Part shown: piece by piece, positions 57,580 through 64,000 of the stretch | Layout of the letters: each line of letters opens with the position of its first letter | Position numbering within the stretch: position 1 is the stretch's first letter | Assembly: GCF_013408925.1 (NCBI RefSeq) | Contig: NZ_JACCAB010000001.1 | Location: forward strand, 434,001-498,000 | DNA length: 64,000 nucleotides | Direction: 5' to 3' | Origin: Pedococcus badiiscoriae | GTDB lineage: Bacteria > Actinomycetota > Actinomycetes > Actinomycetales > Dermatophilaceae | Made by a program: the position numbers and the translations under genes | The notes under the pieces: generated by a model | The model's input: only the letters and a program-made list of their open reading frames with translations | What the model was told of the DNA's origin: nothing | Databases searched by the model: none

Positions 57580-58302
57580 TCAGCCCAGCAACCCGCGCAG
57601 CAGGGCTGCCGTGGCGTCGCAGTGCTCTTCCAAGGTGGCCCGCGCGGTGTCGGCGTCCCCGCCGAGGATGGCCGCGACGATGGCCTCGTGCTGGTCGTTG
57701 GAGTGCGCGATGTTGAGTGGCAGCACGGGGATCGCCGTGAGCAGCTCGTGCAGCGCGGACTGGGCGCGGGTGACCGCCTCGATGAGCATCGGGGAGCCGG
57801 AGAGCGTCGCGATGGCCAGGTGGAAGCGGCTGTCGGCGAGCCGGTGGGCGGCGTTGTCAGGCGCCTCCCGCGCCGCTTTGGCACTCTCGATCAGCCAGGC
57901 CCGCTGGTCGGCGGCGAGCGCCTTCGTGGCGGCCAGGGCGGCGGCGCCCGGTTCGACGACGCGGCGGAAGTCCATCGCGTCGGCCAGCGCGGCCCCGGTG
58001 CGCACTCGCGTCTCGCCAGTGCCCGGCTCCAGCCCGACGTAGGTGATGACCGTGCCCCCGCCTCGGCCGCGTCGCGTGGTGACGAGGCCGGACTGACGCA
58101 GGGCCGCGATGGCCTCCCGAAGGGTGTTGCGACTGACACCGAGGCGCTCTGCGAGCTCGCGCTCGGGCGGGAGCTGGTCGCCGTCGGTGAAGACCCCCAG
58201 TCGGATGGCCGTCGCGAGCTGTTCGACGGTGGACTCGAACGCGTTGCCGGACGCGGGCCGCAGCACCACGAGCGGCAGGGACGTCGGCTGGGCGGGACTC
58301 AC
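57580..58302 (-). CDS. FadR/GntR-family transcriptional regulator
   Basis: A 240-residue regulator: winged helix (AIRLGVFTDGDQLPPERELA then LGVSRNTLREAIAAL, wing RRGRGGGTVIT) and all-helical FCD ligand domain (AMDFRRVVEPGAAALA, DSRFHLAIATLSG). An in-frame ATG at 58356 lies in an inverted repeat, so the GTG at 58302 (VSPAQPTSL) is preferred, leaving ~58 bases of promoter. The same repeat stands before the permease unit, so it probably controls both. First gene of the GS-ALDH-SDR-hydrolase unit. Confidence 0.88.
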   Translation of the reverse strand: MSPAQPTSLPLVVLRPASGNAFESTVEQLATAIRLGVFTDGDQLPPERELAERLGVSRNTLREAIAALRQSGLVTTRRGRGGGTVITYVGLEPGTGETRVRTGAALADAMDFRRVVEPGAAALAATKALAADQRAWLIESAKAAREAPDNAAHRLADSRFHLAIATLSGSPMLIEAVTRAQSALHELLTAIPVLPLNIAHSNDQHEAIVAAILGGDADTARATLEEHCDATAALLRGLLG

Positions 58303-58335
58303 GTTCAGATCCAATACCCCCCAGGAGGTCACGTC

Positions 58336-58357
58336 AATGGTCTGCGAAAGAACCATT
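58336..58357. promoter_or_regulatory. Inverted repeat AATGGT-N10-ACCATT upstream of the FadR-type gene
   Basis: Perfect 6-bp arms with 10 bases between, located 34-56 bases before the regulator GTG and 3 bases past the oxidoreductase stop. Identical arms and spacing recur upstream of the permease gene at 63373. Confidence 0.7.
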
Positions 58358-58360
58358 TCC

Positions 58361-60829
58361 TCATCTCACCGTCTGGCGAGCGAGCTTGACGCCGTCGGGG
58401 TCGAACGGCGGACGCAGCCCCACCGTCACCGGGTACCGCGTCCCCGCCAGGTCGATCTCGTAGCTGCCACCGCGTAGCCAGTCCGCGGTCGCCGCGCCGG
58501 TGGCCCGGTCACCCACGAGGGCCAGCCCGACCCCCCTGCCCAGGCTCGCACCCCACGCCGCGCTGGTGACCTGCCCGACGGGCTCGCCATCGCGCAGCAC
58601 GAGCTCGCCACCCCACGGGTAGGCCGCCGGGTCACCCACGACGAACGAGACGATGCGGCGGGCGGGGGGCGTCAACCGGGAGCGCTCGACCGCCGCCCGC
58701 CCGAGGAAGTCGTGGTCGGTCCCGAGCTTGCAGGCGAAGGTGAGCCCGGCGACGACCGGCCCGGTCTCGGTGGTGAGCTCGCGGGCAAAGGCGCGATAGC
58801 CCTTCTCCAGGCGCATCGACTCGATGGTCGAGTACCCGGCAGGAACCACCCCGAGATCGCTGCCCGCGTCGAACAGGTCCTCGTAGACGCCTGCGGCGAG
58901 GTCGGTGGGGACGTAGACCTCCCAGCCCAGCTCACCGACATAGGTGATCCGGGTCGCTCGGACCGTGGCCTGACCGATCCTGACCTCCCTGCTCGTGGCG
59001 AACGGGAACGACACGTCGTCGAACGCGTCGGGCGACAGCCGCTGCAGGAGCTCACGGGACCGCGGTCCCATGACGCCGAGGACGGCATACGCACTCGTGA
59101 GGTCGACGACATGGGCCGCCGCGTCCGGCGGGAAGTGGCGGCGCATCCAGTCGATGTCCCGCACCGTCGTCGCGGCGCTGCTGACGACGAAGAACTCGTC
59201 ACGGGCCGTCCTGGTCACCGTCACGTCGGACTCGTAGGTGCCACGCGAGTTGAGCATCCCCGTGTAGACGGCGCGACCGACGGGCACCGCGACGTCGGCG
59301 GTGCAGACCCACTGCAGGGCGCGCTCGGCCCCGGCCCCGACCACGAGGTACTTCGAGAAGGAGGTCTGGTCGAAGACCGCCACCGCCTCTCGGGTCGCCA
59401 ACTGCTCGGCAACCGACCAGTCGACCCACGCCGGACGCTCCCACGAGTAGTCGATGACGGGCGGAGCACCCTGGGGGGCAAAGACATTCGGCCGCTCCCA
59501 GTTGTTGCGACTCCCCAGGCACGCCCCTTGGGCGACGACGAGGTCGTGGACGGGCGAGCGCCGTAGCGGCCGCCCCGTCTCGAGCTCGCGGTTGGGCCAC
59601 GGCACCGCGTAGTGCAGCCCGAGCACCTCACCCACGCGCCGGCGAAGCCAGTCGTTGTTGCCGGCCAGCGGGGAGAACCTGCGGATGTCGGCACTGATCA
59701 GGTCGGTGGTCGGCTCGCCCTCGACGATCCACTCCGCGAGGGCGCGGCCTGCCCCACCTGCCGACGCGATCCCCACGGAGTTGAAGCCCGCGCCCACGAA
59801 GAAGCCGGCGAGCTCGGGCGCCTCGCCGATGATGAACTGGTTGTCGGGGGTGAAGCTCTCGGGTCCGTTGTAGAACTTGCGGATCCCCGTGTCGGCGAGC
59901 ACCGGCAGGCGGTGAACGGCACTGTCCATGAGGATCTCGAAGTGCTCCCAGTCCTCCTCCAGGAGGGCGAACTCGAACGGGTACGGGATCTGGTCCGGCG
60001 CGACCCACGGCTTGGCCACCGGCTCGAACCCGCCCACGAGCAGACCCCCCACCTCCTCCTTGACGTAGGTGTAGCCGTCGGGATCGCGCAGGATCGGCAG
60101 GTCACGGTGCACCCCGTCGATCTGCTCGGTCACGACGTAGAAGTGCTCGGCCGAGTGCAGCGGCACGGTGACCCCGGCCAGCTCCCCCACGGCCTTGGCC
60201 CACTGGCCGGCGCAGTTCACGACGTACTCCGCCTCGACGTCGCCACGGTCGGTCCTGACTCCACTGGCTCGACCCGCGGTCGTCAGCACCCCGGTGACAA
60301 GCACCCGTTCGGCAATCCGGACCCCCCGCATCCGCGCGCCCTTCGCCAGCGCCTGGGTGAGGTCCGTCGGGTTGGCCCGCCCGTCACCGGGGAGCCAGAT
60401 CGCGCCCACGAGGTCGTCGGCGCGGATGAGCGGGTACCGCTCGTGCGCCTCCCCGGGCGTGAGCAGCTCGCACTCGAGGTCGTATGCCGCGGCGCTCGCG
60501 GCGGTGCGGCGCAGGGCCACCATTCGCTCCTCGGTGCGGGCGAGGGTGAGGCCCCCACAGACGCGGTAGCCGGTCCCCAGCCCCGTCTCCGCCTCGAGCC
60601 GGGAGTAGAGCTCGGTCGAGTACTGGACCAGTCGGGTGCTGGCCTCCGTGGCCCGAAGCTGGCCGACCAGTCCCGCGGCATGCCAGGTCGTGCCGCAGGA
60701 CAGCGAACCCTGTTCGAGGAGAAGGACATCCGTCCAGCCGAGGTGCGCCAGGTGGTAGGCGACGCTGCAGCCGATCACCCCGCCACCGATGATGACGACG
60801 CGGGCGCGCTGCGGCAGGTCCTCACTCAC
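58361..60829 (-). CDS. FAD oxidoreductase / GcvT-like aminomethyltransferase (dimethylglycine dehydrogenase-like)
   Basis: An 822-residue two-part protein. The N-terminal half is a DAO-type FAD oxidoreductase: VVIIGGGVIGCSVAYHLA, then GTTWHAAGLVGQL, the Trp-His that carries covalent FAD in dimethylglycine and sarcosine dehydrogenases. The C-terminal half is GcvT/aminomethyltransferase-like (from about 430; YVGELGWEVYVPTDLA), binding folate and capturing one-carbon units. So it probably N-demethylates a methylamine, perhaps a dimethylglycine- or sarcosine-type substrate. GTG start overlaps the kinase stop (GTGA). Confidence 0.88.
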   Translation of the reverse strand: MSEDLPQRARVVIIGGGVIGCSVAYHLAHLGWTDVLLLEQGSLSCGTTWHAAGLVGQLRATEASTRLVQYSTELYSRLEAETGLGTGYRVCGGLTLARTEERMVALRRTAASAAAYDLECELLTPGEAHERYPLIRADDLVGAIWLPGDGRANPTDLTQALAKGARMRGVRIAERVLVTGVLTTAGRASGVRTDRGDVEAEYVVNCAGQWAKAVGELAGVTVPLHSAEHFYVVTEQIDGVHRDLPILRDPDGYTYVKEEVGGLLVGGFEPVAKPWVAPDQIPYPFEFALLEEDWEHFEILMDSAVHRLPVLADTGIRKFYNGPESFTPDNQFIIGEAPELAGFFVGAGFNSVGIASAGGAGRALAEWIVEGEPTTDLISADIRRFSPLAGNNDWLRRRVGEVLGLHYAVPWPNRELETGRPLRRSPVHDLVVAQGACLGSRNNWERPNVFAPQGAPPVIDYSWERPAWVDWSVAEQLATREAVAVFDQTSFSKYLVVGAGAERALQWVCTADVAVPVGRAVYTGMLNSRGTYESDVTVTRTARDEFFVVSSAATTVRDIDWMRRHFPPDAAAHVVDLTSAYAVLGVMGPRSRELLQRLSPDAFDDVSFPFATSREVRIGQATVRATRITYVGELGWEVYVPTDLAAGVYEDLFDAGSDLGVVPAGYSTIESMRLEKGYRAFARELTTETGPVVAGLTFACKLGTDHDFLGRAAVERSRLTPPARRIVSFVVGDPAAYPWGGELVLRDGEPVGQVTSAAWGASLGRGVGLALVGDRATGAATADWLRGGSYEIDLAGTRYPVTVGLRPPFDPDGVKLARQTVR

Positions 60830-61740
60830 GCCGCTTCACCGCCATCGCCTGCGGCTTCGAGCAGCCGCCCCAGGCGCGCGCTCGTGAACAGCGCCGCGGC
60901 CGGCTCGTACCGTTCCATCGCGAACTCCCAGAAGTCGTGGTCAACGTCGGACACGCCGTGCTGGATGGCGCCCCAGAGGGTCCAGGCGTAGCGACCCGCG
61001 AGTCCCCACAGCTCGGCCCTGGCCAGCAGCCGGTCGTCCACGCGGCCGTAGTAGGCCTCGACGAGCTCGGCCAGGTGGTCCCGGTCCAGCTGCGACTCGT
61101 TGACGAGGTTGCCCAGCTCGAACGACGCCTCGTTGGTGCCGGAGTACTCGTAGTCGACGATCCGGATGTTGCCCCCGTCGTCGAGGAAGTTCGCCGCCAA
61201 CAGGTCGTTGTGGCAGGGAACCCGGGGTTCGGGAAACCGGCGCAGTACGGCCTCGACCCGCACCGCCAGCGGGGCCAGCTCGGCATACCCGTCCGGGACG
61301 CGCAGCCCGCGCTGGAGGACGATGCCCCAGTAGCGGCGCTGGATGTCGAAGATGTCGAAGTCCGACGCGAACGGCGGCCCGGCGTGGAGCACCCGGAGGG
61401 CAGCGGCGATGCGCACCAGGTTGGCTGCCACGTCGCCCGCGGCATACGTCCTGCCCGGCAGGAAGCCGACGACGAGCACGCCCTGACCCGGCAGGTAGTC
61501 CACGACCGGGGCGCCGACCCCTGCCGCCGCGGCCGCGCGGCTGTTGAGCCACTCGTGCTCACGGTTGACGGCGAGCAGGTCCGTGCTGGCCGGCGAGATC
61601 CGGACGACGACGTCGTGCGTCGCCGTCCGGACCCGGTAGTTGTGGTTGGTCAGCCCGCCCGGGAGGTCATCGACCCGGCGCGCCTGACCAGCCAGGCAGG
61701 GAATCTGGTCGAGCCAGTGGTCGATCCCGAGCTCGGTCAG
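60826..61740 (-). CDS. Choline/ethanolamine-kinase-like phosphotransferase
   Basis: APH-family protein, about 304 residues: GGLTNHNYRV, the catalytic loop VPCHNDLLAANFLDD (HNDxxxxN form as in choline kinases) and metal IVDYEYSGTNE. This form favours choline-kinase-type over antibiotic kinases. No ATG or GTG fits exactly: a CTG at 61740 overlaps the permease stop (CTGA), like its neighbours' NTGA overlaps, and an in-frame GTG at 61794 inside the permease gene is the standard alternative. Confidence 0.82.
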   Translation of the reverse strand: MTELGIDHWLDQIPCLAGQARRVDDLPGGLTNHNYRVRTATHDVVVRISPASTDLLAVNREHEWLNSRAAAAAGVGAPVVDYLPGQGVLVVGFLPGRTYAAGDVAANLVRIAAALRVLHAGPPFASDFDIFDIQRRYWGIVLQRGLRVPDGYAELAPLAVRVEAVLRRFPEPRVPCHNDLLAANFLDDGGNIRIVDYEYSGTNEASFELGNLVNESQLDRDHLAELVEAYYGRVDDRLLARAELWGLAGRYAWTLWGAIQHGVSDVDHDFWEFAMERYEPAAALFTSARLGRLLEAAGDGGEAA

Positions 61741-63308
61741 CGGAACGTCTCGGACACGTCGGCGTCGACGGTGTGCCTCGGCCCGGTGAACCACTTCTTG
61801 GCCGACAGGTGCCAGAACGCCCACAACAGGGCCATGGCGCCGAGGACCACGATGGGGGTGTAGTTGACGAACTTCCAGGCGAAGTGCTTGTCGAACGGGT
61901 TGCCGGTGTTGACCGTCGGCAGCATCGCGACGATGGACGTGATGACGATCTCGATGACAGCCAGGGGGGCCAGCCAGCGCCACTTGTTGCCGAGGTTCCA
62001 CGACCCCTGCGGGAACGCGTTGCCTGCCCGCCAGCGGTAGTAGATGGGGACGGCGAAGGCCACGTAGAGGCCCACGACGCCGATGGAGACGACTGCAAAG
62101 AAGGCGATCGGCACGTAGATCGGTGCCTTGGCCGTGCCGATGTTGACCTTGACCAGGGCCGGGAGCGTGAGCAGCACTGCGACGACCGCCGAGAGGATCA
62201 CCCCGTTGACCGGGACGCGCTTGGCGCTCAGCTTCGACCACAGCCGCGACCCGGGCACCGCGCCGTCCCGGCTGAAGGCGAACAGCATCCGGGTCGTCGA
62301 GGTCATGCAGGCCGTGGTGCAGAAGAACTGCCCCGCCGTCGAGATGAGCAGGACGGTGCCGGCCCACTTGCTGGACAGCGCCTGGCTGAAGATCGTCGCG
62401 ACCGCACCGCCGCCGTTGGTGACCCCGGCCTCGTCCTGGACCGCGAAGAGGAAGGTCAGTAGCAGGATCCAGCCGCCGATGGCGGAGTACGCGATGGACT
62501 GCCAGATCCCCTTGGCCGCGGTGTTCGCGGCGCCGTGGGTCTCCTCGGAGAGGTGGGCGGACGCGTCGTAGCCGGTGATCGTGTACTGGGTGAGGATCGC
62601 CGAGATCGGCAGGATGTAGAACAGGAAGCCGATGCCGTGGGTGCTGCCGCCGATGAACCCGGTGTTGTTGACCGTGTGGGTGAACACCGAGGAGACACTC
62701 GCGTGGTGGGAGGGGATGAACCACAGGATGAGCACGACGGCCAGGGCGCCGAAGACGTGCCACCAGACCGAGATGTTGTTGAGCACGGCCAGCAGGTGGG
62801 CCGAGAAGATGTTGATGAGCGAGACCAGCACGAGCACGACGACGAAGTAGAGGAACACCCGGTTGAGGTCACCAGGGGTGTAGCCGCTGTCGAAGGCGCC
62901 GATGGTGAGGTCGAGGAAGGTGGCGCACCCGTACGCGACGGACGCGTCGATGGCGAGCAACCCGATGAGGTTCAGCCAGCCTGTGTAGTACCCGGCCTTG
63001 ACGCCGCCGAGCTTGCTGGCCCACCAGTAGATCCCGCCCGAGGTCGGGTAGGCGGAGACGAGCTCGGACATGCACAGGCCGATGGCGAGGATGAACAGGC
63101 TGATGATAGGCCAGCCCCACGCGATGGCGGCCGGGCCGCCGTTGTTCCAGCCGACCCCGAAGGTGGTGAAACAGCCCGCCAGGATCGAGATGATCGAGAA
63201 CGAGATGGCGAAGTTGGAGAAGCCGGACCAGGACCGGTCGAGCTCTTGCTTGTACCCGAGCTCCGCCAGCCGGCGTTCGTCCTCGGACAGATCGGTGACG
63301 CTGGCCAT
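61737..63308 (-). CDS. APC-superfamily amino acid/amine permease
   Basis: A 523-residue transporter with about 12 membrane helices: GFSNFAISFSIISILAGCFTT, WPIISLFILAIGLCMSELVSAYPTSGG with the consensus GG-Y-W region, and later GYDASAHLSEETHGA. It imports the substrate of the cluster. Resembles PuuP/choline-type and GABA-type permeases. The ATG at 63308 has GAGGAG upstream; the longer frame overlaps the operator region. Confidence 0.92.
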   Translation of the reverse strand: MASVTDLSEDERRLAELGYKQELDRSWSGFSNFAISFSIISILAGCFTTFGVGWNNGGPAAIAWGWPIISLFILAIGLCMSELVSAYPTSGGIYWWASKLGGVKAGYYTGWLNLIGLLAIDASVAYGCATFLDLTIGAFDSGYTPGDLNRVFLYFVVVLVLVSLINIFSAHLLAVLNNISVWWHVFGALAVVLILWFIPSHHASVSSVFTHTVNNTGFIGGSTHGIGFLFYILPISAILTQYTITGYDASAHLSEETHGAANTAAKGIWQSIAYSAIGGWILLLTFLFAVQDEAGVTNGGGAVATIFSQALSSKWAGTVLLISTAGQFFCTTACMTSTTRMLFAFSRDGAVPGSRLWSKLSAKRVPVNGVILSAVVAVLLTLPALVKVNIGTAKAPIYVPIAFFAVVSIGVVGLYVAFAVPIYYRWRAGNAFPQGSWNLGNKWRWLAPLAVIEIVITSIVAMLPTVNTGNPFDKHFAWKFVNYTPIVVLGAMALLWAFWHLSAKKWFTGPRHTVDADVSETFR

Positions 63309-63372
63309 ACCGGGCTCCTCGTGGTCGCAACGACTTTGAGCCGAATGCTTCACCCACGCCGCTCACCGTGTC

Positions 63373-63394
63373 AATGGTCCAATCACAAACCATT
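63373..63394. promoter_or_regulatory. Inverted repeat AATGGT-N10-ACCATT upstream of the permease
   Basis: Perfect 6-bp arms and 10-base spacer, identical in arms and spacing to the site before the FadR-type gene. It lies 65-86 bases before the permease ATG, a suitable repressor position, and 56 bases past the ilvE stop. Confidence 0.72.
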
Positions 63395-63449
63395 CCGGCA
63401 GTGAGGGGGGCGCAGGACCCGACAGGCCCGAGGAACCGAACAAACCGTC

Positions 63450-64000
63450 TCAGACCAGACGGGTCAGCCACCCGTGGGTGTCCTCGGTGCGGCCGTACTG
63501 GATGTCGAGCAGGCGCTCACGGATCGTGCGGGTCACCTCGCCGTAGTCGACGCCGTTGCGGTGGTCGCAGGATCCGCCGGCCCAGCGCAGCTCGCCCACG
63601 GGCGTGATGACCGCCGCCGTGCCGCAGGCGAAGATCTCGACGATCTCGCCGCTGGCCGCGCCGTCCTTCCACTCCTGGATGGGGATCCGCCGCTCCTCGG
63701 GCTCCAGCCCCATCTCCTTGGCCAGCGCCAGGACCGAGGAGCGGGTGACGCCCTCGAGGATCGACCCGGTGAGCTCGGGCGTGACGAGCTTGTTGTCCTT
63801 GGTCACGAAGAACAGGTTCATCCCGCCGAGCTCCTCGACGTAGGTGTGCGTCGACGCGTCGAGGAAGACCGCCTGGTCGCAGCCGTTCTCGATCCCCTCG
63901 AGCTGGCCGGCCAGGCTGGAGGCGTAGTTCCCGCCGCACTTGGCCGCACCGGTGCCGCCCTCGCCGGCGCGCGCGTAGTCCGTCGAGAGCCAGAGCGTGA
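63450..64000 (-). CDS. ilvE: Branched-chain amino acid aminotransferase (N-terminus outside window)
   Basis: Last step of Ile/Val/Leu synthesis and first of breakdown, PLP-dependent. The visible part is the C-terminal ~183 residues: GTGAAKCGGNYASSLAGQL, in which the Lys that binds PLP lies, then EELGGMNLFFVT, SILEGVTRSSVLALAKEMG and GTAAVITPVGEL. The reading frame is open to the right edge. Belongs with cimA and leuCD in function, but separated from cimA by the catabolic block. Confidence 0.94.
   Translation of the reverse strand, partial: TLWLSTDYARAGEGGTGAAKCGGNYASSLAGQLEGIENGCDQAVFLDASTHTYVEELGGMNLFFVTKDNKLVTPELTGSILEGVTRSSVLALAKEMGLEPEERRIPIQEWKDGAASGEIVEIFACGTAAVITPVGELRWAGGSCDHRNGVDYGEVTRTIRERLLDIQYGRTEDTHGWLTRLV

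Overview
The window is a very GC-rich, gene-dense chromosomal segment of an actinomycete. Gene content points that way: an F420-pathway CofC, an HU protein with a long lysine/alanine/proline tail, an amtB-PII-glnD cluster, HspR-type stress control, a DinB/maleylpyruvate-isomerase-like protein of the mycothiol world and the DUF3515-thiL neighbourhood. A Micrococcales member near Intrasporangiaceae is my best guess, which is an inference. I see no insertion sequence, prophage or CRISPR array. Both ends cut a gene: ffh on the left, ilvE on the right.

0-31 kb is mostly housekeeping on the minus strand: ffh; nitrogen signalling (glnD, PII, amtB); ftsY and smc; chorismate mutase; then mutM-rnc-rpmF-yceD and coaD, with a large cell-surface-type acyltransferase lying between yceD and coaD. 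After these come rsmD, recG, a DAK2 (YloV/FakA-like) protein, rpmB and thiL. 30.6-33.5 kb is a small stress cluster: an HspR-like MerR regulator diverges from hsp20, two small genes and a J-domain gene, followed by a DUF6582-type gene and an Smr protein.

33.5-53 kb is biosynthesis: aldo/keto reductase, ddl, a Cys/Met PLP enzyme, plsC-gpsA, a CofC fused to a cold-shock-like domain, murA, hup, leuCD with its divergent IclR regulator, tRNA-Glu, tRNA-Gln and gltX side by side, a FAH-family gene, a GlxA-type regulator, argG and cimA. Upstream of cimA is what looks like a ribosome-mediated attenuator: a 14-residue leader peptide with an Ile-Ile pair, a strong hairpin, and an intrinsic terminator with a U-run.

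53.3-63.3 kb is the accessory part: two adjacent minus-strand transcription units resembling a rebuilt Puu (gamma-glutamyl-amine) pathway. They encode an APC permease, a choline-kinase-like phosphotransferase, an FAD oxidoreductase fused to a GcvT-like domain, a FadR-type regulator, a glutamine-synthetase-like ligase, an aldehyde dehydrogenase, an SDR and a class-I-glutamine-amidotransferase hydrolase. Each unit is preceded by the same inverted repeat, AATGGT-N10-ACCATT, so the regulator probably controls both. The block lies between cimA and ilvE.

Across the whole window the heptamer GTATGCC/GGCATAC is strikingly common (46 by my hand count, in genes and between genes), while the one-base variant GTACGCC/GGCGTAC is nearly absent. 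That looks like a genome-wide DNA-level signal rather than codon preference.
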